From contig JAZLAW010000001.1 in NCBI GenBank assembly GCA_045613385.1, positions 1-64,000 on the forward strand: DNA of 64,000 nucleotides, given 5' to 3'. A program made the position numbers and the translations under genes. Below are positions 36,430 to 44,125 of this stretch, piece after piece. Every line of letters begins with the position of its first letter. Positions within the stretch are counted from its first letter, which is position 1. The DNA comes from SIG565 sp045613385 (GTDB lineage Bacteria; Bacillota; Clostridia; Oscillospirales; Acutalibacteraceae). The notes below the pieces were generated by a model, which worked only from the letters and a program-made list of their open reading frames with translations, was not told the DNA's origin and did no database searches.

Positions 36430-37794
36430 TTGGAAAACAAGATTTTTGATGAAGTTTTAAGTCTGGTTGAAAATAGGAAATTCAGTAAAGCCAAGGAATT
36501 ACTTATAAATATGAATGCAGCAGATATTGCCTTGGTTTTTGAGGAACTACCTATTGAATTTCGTCTTAAAATTTTCCGTCTGCTACCAAAAGAGTTAGCA
36601 GCGGATACATTCATAGAATTTGACAGCGACCTTCAGGAATTCCTTATAAAAGGTTTTTCTGATAAAGAACTTAAACTTGTAGTAAGCGAATTATATGCCG
36701 ATGATGCGGTTGACATTATTGAGGAAATGCCCGCAAATGTTGTTAAAAGGATTCTAAAACAAGCCGACCCTGAAATGCGCAAGGATATTAACGAATTACT
36801 TAAGTATCCCGAAGACAGCGCCGGCAGTCTTATGACGACAGAGCTTGTTCATTTAAAATGCAATATTGCGGTTGAAGATGCTATTAATCAAATACGAAAA
36901 ACCGGAATTGATAAAGAAACCGTAAATACTTGTTATGTTACAAGTAACGACCGTGTTTTACTCGGTACAGTGTCCATCAGAAGTTTAATTATTTCTGACA
37001 AAGATGTTAATATAAGCTCGATAATGGATACAAATCTCATTTATGTAACCACCGATGAGGATAGAGAACGTGTTGCTCATCTGTTCAACAAATACGGTTT
37101 AATTGCGTTACCGGTTGTTGATACAGAAAAACGATTAGTCGGTATAGTTACTGTAGATGATGTTTTGGAAGTTATTGAAGAAGAAACCACCGAAGATATT
37201 GCCAAGATGGCGGCTATCGTACCTACTGACAAAACATATTTTAAAACAGGCGTTTTTGAAACCTTTAAAGTTCGTTTCCCGTGGCTGATTTTACTTATGA
37301 TTTCAGGCACTTTTACCGGACTTATTATTTCGGGTTACGAAGCTAAACTTACTCTCTTCCCCGCCCTTATTGCTTTTATTCCAATGCTTATGGGAACCGC
37401 GGGAAACTCTGGAGGACAATCATCAGCAACTATTATACGTGCTATTTCATTGGGCGAAGTAGATTTTAAAGATGTAATCAAAGTCATCTGGAAAGAGATA
37501 AGGGTTGCTTTCTTCTGCGGGATTATTTTAGCGGTTGTAAATTTCTTTAAAATTTGGTTGGTAGATATTACGTTATTTGGCAGTACAGCTACTGTAATTG
37601 ATAATATTATTGTAAGTTTAACAATTTTATTAACAGTAATTGTTGCAAAATGCATCGGTTCATTTCTTCCGCTTTTTGCTCATAAAATCGGTGTAGACCC
37701 TGCGGTTATGGCGAGTCCTATCATTACAACTGTAGTGGATATTATTGTTTTGATAATTTACTTTGGTTTAGCAACAGTTTTACTTGGTATTTAA
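36430..37794 (+). CDS. mgtE: Magnesium transporter MgtE
   Basis: 454 residues. N-terminal superhelical domain (about 1-125), two CBS domains (about 128-250; DIMDTNLIYV and GIVTVDDVLEVIEEE visible), a plug helix, then five membrane helices with the pore motif MGTAGNSGGQSSATIIRAI (about 316-334). It is a Mg-gated Mg channel. TTG start at 36430 behind AAGGAGGA. Confidence 0.95.
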   Translation: MENKIFDEVLSLVENRKFSKAKELLINMNAADIALVFEELPIEFRLKIFRLLPKELAADTFIEFDSDLQEFLIKGFSDKELKLVVSELYADDAVDIIEEMPANVVKRILKQADPEMRKDINELLKYPEDSAGSLMTTELVHLKCNIAVEDAINQIRKTGIDKETVNTCYVTSNDRVLLGTVSIRSLIISDKDVNISSIMDTNLIYVTTDEDRERVAHLFNKYGLIALPVVDTEKRLVGIVTVDDVLEVIEEETTEDIAKMAAIVPTDKTYFKTGVFETFKVRFPWLILLMISGTFTGLIISGYEAKLTLFPALIAFIPMLMGTAGNSGGQSSATIIRAISLGEVDFKDVIKVIWKEIRVAFFCGIILAVVNFFKIWLVDITLFGSTATVIDNIIVSLTILLTVIVAKCIGSFLPLFAHKIGVDPAVMASPIITTVVDIIVLIIYFGLATVLLGI

Positions 37795-37796
37795 AT

Positions 37797-37829
37797 AAAG
37801 GATGCTCACAAAATGAGCATCCTTTATTA
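37797..37829. terminator. Bidirectional terminator between mgtE and sigE
   Basis: AAAGGATGCTCA and TGAGCATCCTTT, a 12-bp stem with loop CAAAA, between convergent mgtE and sigE. The + strand tail is ATTATTTTA. Confidence 0.8.
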
Positions 37830-38534
37830 TTTTACCTTTTCGATTTGTTTTTTTAGTTTATCAATAATTCTTTTTTCTAATCTGGATATATATGACTGAG
37901 ATATTCCCAATAAATCTGCAACCTGCTTCTGTGTTAATTCGCAGTGCCCATTCAGACCAAATCTCATTTCAACAATTTGTTTTTCTCTTGGAATTAATTG
38001 TTCAATAAGGTCGGTTAACACATTTTTCTCATCCTCTTGTTCAATACCTCTGCAAATTTCGTCTTCTTCGCTTCCTAAGACGTCCGAAAGTAATAGTTCG
38101 TTTCCATCCCAGTCAATATTTAAAGGCTCATCAAGCGAAATCTCGGCCTTTTGTGACGCGTTTTTCCTAAGATACATTAATATTTCATTTTCAATGCAAC
38201 GTGATGCATATGTTGCAAGTTTTATATTCTTATCCGGACAAAAAGTATTAACAGCCTTTATTAGACCAATGGTTCCTATTGATATCAAATCTTCAACGTT
38301 AGTGGAATTTGAATCAAATTTACGTGCTATATAAACAACAAGACGCAGATTATGAATAATCAGTTTTTCTTTTACGTATTTGTTTTTTGTTTCAAAATGT
38401 GATAATAATTCTTGTTCTTCGTCGATACTCAACGGCGGCGGTAAAGTTTGTGGTCCATTTATGTAATAACAACTTTTTCTTATTCTGAATTTGTAAAATA
38501 TTTTTATCAATATGTTTTTAAGTTTGCAAAGCAC
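37827..38534 (-). CDS. sigE: Sporulation sigma factor SigE
   Basis: The early mother-cell sigma factor, 235 residues, made as a precursor. The basic, hydrophobic pro-sequence (about 1-22) precedes the conserved YYINGPQTLPPPLS. Region 2 has HNLRLVVYIARKFD and DLISIGTIGLIKA; region 4 has LTQKQVADLLGISQSYISRLEKR. The preceding gene encodes its processing protease SpoIIGA, six bases away. The usual downstream neighbour sigG is absent: mgtE lies there in the opposite orientation. Confidence 0.95.
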   Translation of the reverse strand: MLCKLKNILIKIFYKFRIRKSCYYINGPQTLPPPLSIDEEQELLSHFETKNKYVKEKLIIHNLRLVVYIARKFDSNSTNVEDLISIGTIGLIKAVNTFCPDKNIKLATYASRCIENEILMYLRKNASQKAEISLDEPLNIDWDGNELLLSDVLGSEEDEICRGIEQEDEKNVLTDLIEQLIPREKQIVEMRFGLNGHCELTQKQVADLLGISQSYISRLEKRIIDKLKKQIEKVK

Positions 38535-38540
38535 CTTTTA

Positions 38541-39374
38541 TTACCTCATTTTCATAAGAATTTCAGAGTTTAATATCGCATCAAAATCGTCACTAAAATT
38601 TGATTTGGAAACAACTGCTATTGGGTTTTTAAAATTGAAAGTTTTGCCTTCCACGGATACTCTCATCCAGTCGCACCGTATACCTTCTAAAATATTTTCA
38701 CCGGTTACAGTTTTGCACGGTAAAATTCTATATCGTTTAGGATATGACTGTATAATACCTGTATTACCACAAAGCTTCTTTATTTCCCTTTCGGAAATAG
38801 TTATTGTTTCACCACTTCCAAAAACATCATCTAAGGAGTTTCCGGTATCAATGATTGCGTTTAGCTTAAGTATTTTATTTTCAATACATAAATTAACGTT
38901 GCATTTTTTAGCGCTTATTGCTTCCCGTTTAATCACCGAGCTGACAGTCGTTATGCAAAAATAGATTAGTATTGTTAAAATAATCAAATATGTAACCGAT
39001 ATATCAAAATATACAGTTGAATTATTTATCAAGATATTTTGTGGTTTAAACAAATACCACACGCTGAATATAATTCCTGCAAAAAGATAAGTCTGAGTAA
39101 AAAAAACAAATACATTCCTTAAAAATATTTTCAATTTGATATAGCCAAACGTTATTAATATTATTAAAGCAGCGCTAAGTAACTTATATAAAATATCAAT
39201 AAGTATGTTGATGGATGGTAATAATATTATTAAAGAGCAAAAACCGCCACAGATTGAACCTAATATTAATCTGAATGTTTTATTTTGCTGCATATTAAGT
39301 TTTGCTGTCAAAGTTAATAAAACAAAAGTTATAAATATGTTCATTACAATCAGAACATCTGCGTAAACAATCAT
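38541..39374 (-). CDS. spoIIGA: Sigma-E processing peptidase SpoIIGA
   Basis: A membrane aspartic protease of about 277 residues that cleaves pro-SigE. The N-terminal half has about five membrane helices (VLIVMNIFITFVLLTLTAKLN first); the C-terminal half carries the catalytic IIDTGNSLDD. I choose the ATG at 39374 behind GGTGG; a longer frame begins six codons upstream without a better site. Operon with sigE, promoter with a Spo0A box at 39398-39431. Confidence 0.88.
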   Translation of the reverse strand: MIVYADVLIVMNIFITFVLLTLTAKLNMQQNKTFRLILGSICGGFCSLIILLPSINILIDILYKLLSAALIILITFGYIKLKIFLRNVFVFFTQTYLFAGIIFSVWYLFKPQNILINNSTVYFDISVTYLIILTILIYFCITTVSSVIKREAISAKKCNVNLCIENKILKLNAIIDTGNSLDDVFGSGETITISEREIKKLCGNTGIIQSYPKRYRILPCKTVTGENILEGIRCDWMRVSVEGKTFNFKNPIAVVSKSNFSDDFDAILNSEILMKMR

Positions 39375-39397
39375 TCTGCTTCCACCACCCAAAGAAA

Positions 39398-39431
39398 ATT
39401 ATACAACACTCTGGATAGATAAATTGTCGAA
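39398..39431 (-). promoter_or_regulatory. Spo0A-type promoter of spoIIGA-sigE
   Basis: A -10 TATAAT lies on the - strand at 39398-39403, with no TTGACA at 17 bp. TTGTCGAA, matching the core 0A box, occupies 39424-39431, about -33 to -40 from the predicted start. This resembles B. subtilis spoIIG, where Spo0A binds over the -35 region. Confidence 0.6.
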
Positions 39432-39436
39432 TAAAA

Positions 39437-39464
39437 AAATCCGTACAAATTAATGTACGGATTT
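39437..39464 (-). terminator. Terminator of the htrA operon
   Basis: AAATCCGTACA, loop AATTAA, TGTACGGATTT; on the - strand it is followed by TTTTATTCG after the U-rich arm. Confidence 0.85.
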
Positions 39465-39469
39465 ATATT

Positions 39470-40768
39470 TTATTTTGGTAATTCCGGTAAGTCTTGTTGA
39501 GATGTTACGTAACTTGAGCTCCCAACATCCTGTAGAACCTTAACCTTAATTTGTTTCTTTTCTCCTGATTTAGTGACAATTTCCAAATTCAAAATATCTC
39601 CCGGAAGCGATGAGTCTATTACATCAATTAAAATATCATCAGAAGTTACTTTGTTATTATTTACAGAAATAATTATATCACCCGGCACAACTTTATTGTA
39701 CACATCACTGTCTTCAGAAATACTTACAATTCTCAATCCATATGAAATTGTGTTTTCAGTAACAGATACGGTGCTTACATCTTGGTAAGTAATCCCTAAT
39801 CGTCCACGATTTACAACCTTACCGTTTTTAATAAGGGATTCAACAATTTTTTTAACAGTTACTGTTGGTATTGCATATCCTACACCTTCGTAGGAATTTC
39901 CAACAAGTTTTGAAGACGTTATTCCTATTATTTGACCGTACATATTAACTAATGCGCCGCCCGAACTTCCGGGGTTAATAGCAGCATCGGTTTGAATGAG
40001 CTTTGATGAATAATTGGTAGAATTAGAAACACGGCGATTTGGATACGATACTATTCCTCTAGTTATAGATGAATTATCTGTAGGACTGTTGGGACGTCCT
40101 ATTGCAACAACAGCTTCACCAAAATTAACATCATCGGAGTTTCCAAACGTTGCTGAAAAAAAACCATCCTGAGTTACCTTTAGAACCGCCAAATCACTTC
40201 TGGAATCTCCCGCGATAAAGTTTGCATCATATGAATTTCCTTCAAAATCATAAATTTTAAATTTAGCATCGGTAACGTTTTCGTAAATATGGTCATTTGT
40301 GATTATGAAACCATCTTCCGAATATACAACACCACTGGCATATCCCTTGACACCCTCAGAGTTGTAAATAGTAATTCCCACAACAGATGGATTAACAAAA
40401 TTATATACTTCCTCAGTGGTCATAATATTTTCTGTATCCGGTTTTGTTTGAAGTTGCATTCCGTTGATGACTGACTTATTACTTTTTGAGCCTAAAATAT
40501 AACCGCCACACGCGGCAATACTGAGAGAAAGAAAAATGCATAAAATTATTATGAACGTTTTAAGTCCACCGTTCTTGTTGTTTTTTTCTTCATTTTCCAA
40601 TTCATTAATTTCAATCGGGGTTTCTATCGAAAAATCTGAATCATTGTCAAATGATTCAAAATCTTCGTTTGTTTCTTCTGAATTATCAGTAACGGTGTCA
40701 TCAGAAAAATCTTCAAACAACTCATCAATCGCTTCTTGTTCGTTATTTTCTAAATTATTATCATTCAT
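39470..40768 (-). CDS. htrA: HtrA/DegP-like membrane-anchored serine protease
   Basis: 432 residues. An acidic cytoplasmic N-terminus (1-65, rich in Asp and Glu) and one membrane helix (about 70-92) precede a trypsin-like domain with His in ITNDHIYEN, Asp in RSDLAVLK and Ser in NPGSSGGALVN, then one PDZ domain (about 325-415). It degrades or refolds damaged proteins outside the membrane. The start overlaps the histidine kinase stop by one base, so it is cotranscribed with its likely regulator. Confidence 0.92.
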   Translation of the reverse strand: MNDNNLENNEQEAIDELFEDFSDDTVTDNSEETNEDFESFDNDSDFSIETPIEINELENEEKNNKNGGLKTFIIILCIFLSLSIAACGGYILGSKSNKSVINGMQLQTKPDTENIMTTEEVYNFVNPSVVGITIYNSEGVKGYASGVVYSEDGFIITNDHIYENVTDAKFKIYDFEGNSYDANFIAGDSRSDLAVLKVTQDGFFSATFGNSDDVNFGEAVVAIGRPNSPTDNSSITRGIVSYPNRRVSNSTNYSSKLIQTDAAINPGSSGGALVNMYGQIIGITSSKLVGNSYEGVGYAIPTVTVKKIVESLIKNGKVVNRGRLGITYQDVSTVSVTENTISYGLRIVSISEDSDVYNKVVPGDIIISVNNNKVTSDDILIDVIDSSLPGDILNLEIVTKSGEKKQIKVKVLQDVGSSSYVTSQQDLPELPK

Positions 40769-42207
40769 TAAATATTCCCTCCGTAATTAGTAGGCAACAT
40801 AATCTTAAATACAGTATAATCGTTTTCTTTGCTATCTGCAACAATTTTTCCGAAATGAAGTTCAATAATTTTTTTAACAATAAATAATCCAAGTCCTGTA
40901 CTCTCGGTATATGATGAACGTGATTTATCACCTTTGAAAAAACGTTCAAAAATATGTTCTAAGGATTCTTTTGGGATACCCGGACCGGTGTTCTTTATTA
41001 AAAAATTAATCTCTGAGCCGCGCTGTACCATTTTAAATGATATGGTGCCGCCATCATTGGTGAATTTAACTGCATTATCAACTAAGTTGTAAATTGCCTG
41101 ATAAATTAAATCATAATCAGCGTATATAGCAACAGGTTCAATACCGTCTAAACCTATTATATCGATATTTTTCTTTTCAATTATCTGTTCACGGCTAATT
41201 AAAATGTTTATTAAACATTCAGAAAGATTAAAATTAGTAGGATTAAGCTTTACTTCCCCCGACTCAAGTTCGGATAAATTAAGCATTGATTCAACAACCC
41301 TGGATAATCGCTTAATTTCATTACTCACAATATTAAGATAGTATTCTCTGCTTTCTCCACTTATAGTTCCATCTATCATCCCATCAATAAAACCTGCTAT
41401 CGTAGTAATTGGAGTGCGTAATTCGTGCGATACATTACCTATAAAATTACGACGCATCTTTTCGAGTTTTGCAAGAGAATCGGTCATATTATTAAAGGAA
41501 ACAGATAATTCTCCTATCTCATCATCACTGATAACGGGAATCCTGTGTGAAAAATCGCCTTTAGCCATTTTTTTTGCAGCTTCCGACATATTTCTCAAAG
41601 GTTTTGAAAATCTGTACGTCAGTGAATATAGCATAATAAACGCAATTATAATCGGTATAATTGCAGAAAGTAATGACAAATTTCTAAGTGTATTAAGGAT
41701 GTTTTTAAGAGTTTCAGAAGATGTCGCAGAAAAAACATATCCAATAATTTCGCCCTGACTGTTTTCAAGCGGTATACCAACTGTATAATGATTATCAGAA
41801 TATAAATTTTCTACCGTTCCTATTTCAAAGAAATTCTCTTGTCTTGCTTTAAGTAAAATATTTTGTGGAATATGATTTATTTTATGGATACATTTTTCTC
41901 CCATTAAATATCCATCACAGCCACAAAGTACTATTTTACCTGTAGTATCACATATAAAATTATCGATGTCGGACACATCATTCTGTACGCGAATAATATT
42001 ATAAATATTTCTTTTAAAATTGCTTGAATTAGCATCTATTGAGGCAATTTTAGCCACCGAAATGCAGTTATCCTGCAAAAGTTCATATTTTTCTTTTGAA
42101 AAATAATTGGAAATAACAAAACTCAAAATAGCAAATACGGTTGCATAACTTACTATAATTATGATAGACACGATTAAAAAGAATTTATTGAATAATTTAG
42201 ATTTCAT
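40768..42207 (-). CDS. HAMP-domain sensor histidine kinase
   Basis: 479 residues. Two membrane helices (about 8-30 and 178-198) flank an extracytoplasmic sensor with two Cys-containing segments (CDTTGKIVLCGCDG, GEKCIHK). HAMP follows (about 200-250), then HisKA with phospho-acceptor His in GNVSHELRTPIT and the HATPase with NLVDNAVKF and GTGLGLFIVKK-like STGLGLFIVKK. Operon order is response regulator, kinase, htrA, as in envelope-stress systems such as CssRS or CiaRH. The clustered cysteines might bind metal or sense redox; this is a guess. Confidence 0.9.
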   Translation of the reverse strand: MKSKLFNKFFLIVSIIIIVSYATVFAILSFVISNYFSKEKYELLQDNCISVAKIASIDANSSNFKRNIYNIIRVQNDVSDIDNFICDTTGKIVLCGCDGYLMGEKCIHKINHIPQNILLKARQENFFEIGTVENLYSDNHYTVGIPLENSQGEIIGYVFSATSSETLKNILNTLRNLSLLSAIIPIIIAFIMLYSLTYRFSKPLRNMSEAAKKMAKGDFSHRIPVISDDEIGELSVSFNNMTDSLAKLEKMRRNFIGNVSHELRTPITTIAGFIDGMIDGTISGESREYYLNIVSNEIKRLSRVVESMLNLSELESGEVKLNPTNFNLSECLINILISREQIIEKKNIDIIGLDGIEPVAIYADYDLIYQAIYNLVDNAVKFTNDGGTISFKMVQRGSEINFLIKNTGPGIPKESLEHIFERFFKGDKSRSSYTESTGLGLFIVKKIIELHFGKIVADSKENDYTVFKIMLPTNYGGNI

Positions 42208-42208
42208 A

Positions 42209-42895
42209 TCATTTCACTTCAAATTTGTAGCCTACGCCCCACACAGTTTTAAGTTCCCATTTATCTGAAACACCTTCTAATTTTTCACGTAAGCGTTTAA
42301 CATGTACATCTACCGTTCGTGAGTCGCCATAATAATCAAAACCCCAAACCTCATCTAAAAGCTGGTCCCTGGTATAAACTCTGTTTGGATTACTGGCTAA
42401 GTGATATATAAGTTCTAATTCTTTCGGGGGTGTATCTATCTGATTATCTTTCACAATAAGTTCGTAATTTGTTAAATTTATTTTCAACTTATCAAATGTT
42501 GCTATTTTTTCATTATCCTGATTTTTCGGTTTAAGTCTGCGAAGTACCGCTTTAATTCTTGCAATAACCTCTTTTGTATCAAAAGGCTTGGTGATATAGT
42601 CATCAGCTCCAAGTTCCAATCCCAAAACTTTGTCAAATGTTTCGCCTTTTGCTGTAAGCATAATTATAGGTGCATCAGATAATTTTCTGATTTCCCGACA
42701 AACCTGCCAACCATCAAGTTTAGGCAACATTATATCCAAAAGTACCAAATCAGGCGATTTTTGAATAAATAAATCAACAGCCATCTGCCCATCATTGGCA
42801 GTCAAAGTAGAAAAACCATTTTTTTCAAGATAAAGTTTCAGTAACTCACAAATGTTAATATCATCATCAACAATTAATATTTTAGTATCAGACAT
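42209..42895 (-). CDS. OmpR-family response regulator
   Basis: 228 residues. Receiver domain (about 4-118) with acidic pocket VDDD, phospho-acceptor Asp in LVLLDIMLPKLDG, Thr/Ser in IMLTAKGE and Lys in ITKPFD. C-terminal winged helix (about 130-226) with DSRTVDVHVKRLREKL and TVWGVGYKFE. ATG behind AGGAGGTG. It is the first gene of the operon and probably regulates htrA. Confidence 0.93.
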   Translation of the reverse strand: MSDTKILIVDDDINICELLKLYLEKNGFSTLTANDGQMAVDLFIQKSPDLVLLDIMLPKLDGWQVCREIRKLSDAPIIMLTAKGETFDKVLGLELGADDYITKPFDTKEVIARIKAVLRRLKPKNQDNEKIATFDKLKINLTNYELIVKDNQIDTPPKELELIYHLASNPNRVYTRDQLLDEVWGFDYYGDSRTVDVHVKRLREKLEGVSDKWELKTVWGVGYKFEVK

Positions 42896-42969
42896 ATAAG
42901 CACCTCCTACAAGTGTATTTTACAACAAAAACAAAATGATAGTATTAATAAACTGTTAATATTGAAAAA

Positions 42970-42991
42970 ACCACCCATAAAAATGGGTGGT
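42970..42991 (-). terminator. Terminator of the zinc-ribbon gene
   Basis: ACCACCCAT, loop AAAA, ATGGGTGGT; on the - strand followed by TTTTTTCAAT. Confidence 0.85.
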
Positions 42992-43015
42992 AGAAAAATT
43001 CAAAGCACAAACTAA

Positions 43016-43306
43016 TTATTCGGCGTCAGAACTTTCTTCTTTCATTTTCGCAAAGCACTCGCTGCAGTATACAGGACGGTCATCGCGCGGAATGAACGGT
43101 ACCTTTGCAACGCCACCGCATGCACTACATACAGTTTCATGATATTCGCGGGGAGCTTTGCCGGCATTCTTGCGTTTGTCACGGCAGGGTTTGCAACGCT
43201 GGGGTTCATTTACGAAGCCTTTGGACTCGTAGAATTCTTGTTCTCTTGCAGTAAACACGAATTCCTCGCCGCAGTCTTTGCAGACCAATGTCTTGTCTTC
43301 AAACAT
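43016..43306 (-). CDS. Zinc-ribbon domain protein (zf-trcl-like)
   Basis: A small soluble protein of 96 residues with three CxxC pairs: CKDC (9-12), CKPC (about 38-41), CSAC (about 60-63), plus a final CSEC near 81-84, giving two zinc-binding sites. CRDKRKNAG and YHETVCSACGG are typical of the zinc-ribbon family common in Clostridia. No function is established. GAGGTAAAAAAGAG precedes the ATG. A tRNA-like leader occupies most of the gap before it. Confidence 0.75.
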   Translation of the reverse strand: MFEDKTLVCKDCGEEFVFTAREQEFYESKGFVNEPQRCKPCRDKRKNAGKAPREYHETVCSACGGVAKVPFIPRDDRPVYCSECFAKMKEESSDAE

Positions 43307-43335
43307 CTCTTTTTTACCTCTCTTGATTTGGTTTT

Positions 43336-43400
43336 TGGCCCAGGACGGACTTGCACCGTCACCTTTGGTAACAACGCTCTTCTATTAAGCTACAAAGGGC
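43336..43400 (-). ncRNA. tRNA-like structured element in the zinc-ribbon leader
   Basis: On the - strand this 65-base element starts GCCCTTTGTAGCTT, has a D-arm-like GTAGCTTAATAGAAGAGC, a hairpin GTTACC/GGTGAC around AAA, a T-arm-like stem GACGG/CCGTC with loop TGCAAGT, and ends in GGGCCA. The outer GCCC/GGGC pairs close it. The anticodon arm is not canonical, and the GTTACC/GGTGAC hairpin competes with the T-like stem. So it is not a working tRNA by eye. It may be a tRNA mimic, a degraded tRNA or a leader RNA. Confidence 0.45.
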
Positions 43401-43408
43401 ATATATAA

Positions 43409-43978
43409 TTAATGCAGTTCCTTGATTTTTCGTCGTGCACGGAACAATGCATTGTTGACAGTTTTAACGGAACAATTCAAACTTTGCGCAATTTCTTCAT
43501 ATGTATCACCAGAAAGAAATGCTAATAAAATTCTATACTCATTTTTAGATAGAATTTTTTTAATCTGCTCAGTAAGAAAGGTACATTCTTCTTTTTCAAT
43601 AAGATTTGATTCCGGTGTAGAGAAAACTTGCAGAGAATTGATATCATCAAAATAAATTACCTGGTTCTCAGGTATCTGTTTCTTTGCCAAGGCTTTGCGA
43701 TAATGTGTACACATAGCTCGTTCAATGCAAATTGATGCAAATGTAGAAAAAGATGATAGTGCAGAATTAAAAACTTTTGTCGCAGAAAATAATGCTATTA
43801 AACCTTCTTGAATAAGGTCATCTAAATCAGCATACGAAGAAAATTTATGCGCCTTACTGTGCAAAACCGAATCAAAGCGCTTAAATAATAACTGCAAAAG
43901 CTCGTTGTTACCAGTGTTAATTAAAGACACTAATTCTTCATTACTAAGTGATTCTGCATCTTTAATTACATTCATCAT
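43409..43978 (-). CDS. sigH: SigH-like sigma-70 family factor
   Basis: About 189 residues. Region 2 (about 20-90): DLDDLIQEGLIALFSATKVFN, and STFASICIERAMCTHYRKA; region 4 (about 135-188): LSGDTYEEIAQSLNCSVKTVNNALFRARRKI. The layout and the phrase AKKQIPENQVIYFDD resemble B. subtilis SigH, the transition-state factor needed to start sporulation. Other sigma-70 paralogues cannot be excluded. I choose the ATG at 43978 behind GGTGTG, eight codons inside the longest frame. Confidence 0.75.
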   Translation of the reverse strand: MMNVIKDAESLSNEELVSLINTGNNELLQLLFKRFDSVLHSKAHKFSSYADLDDLIQEGLIALFSATKVFNSALSSFSTFASICIERAMCTHYRKALAKKQIPENQVIYFDDINSLQVFSTPESNLIEKEECTFLTEQIKKILSKNEYRILLAFLSGDTYEEIAQSLNCSVKTVNNALFRARRKIKELH

Positions 43979-44017
43979 CTTCACACCAACATATAAATAC
44001 ACATTAATATTTATTTT

Positions 44018-44046
44018 ATAATATAATATTGTTTAAATTTTGTCAA
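44018..44046 (-). promoter_or_regulatory. Promoter of the sigH-like gene
   Basis: On the - strand TTGACA, 17 bp, TATTAT. It is divergent from the phosphoglucomutase promoter, 22 bases away. Confidence 0.75.
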
Positions 44047-44067
44047 GCATTTTTTATAAGCGAATTA

Positions 44068-44096
44068 TTGACATTACACAATTTTTCCATTAAAAT
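44068..44096 (+). promoter_or_regulatory. Promoter of the phosphoglucomutase gene
   Basis: TTGACA, 17 bp, TAAAAT, ending 30 bases before the chosen TTG start. Confidence 0.75.
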
Positions 44097-44125
44097 ATAG
44101 ATAAAAATTATTGGAGGTTACCGAA

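Noticed and set aside
43336..43400. Cobalamin riboswitch resemblance (CGGTGCAAGTCCG)
   Set aside because: The phrase matches part of the cobalamin core, but the B12-box and downstream CCCGCCACTG-type segment are missing and the element is only 65 bases long.
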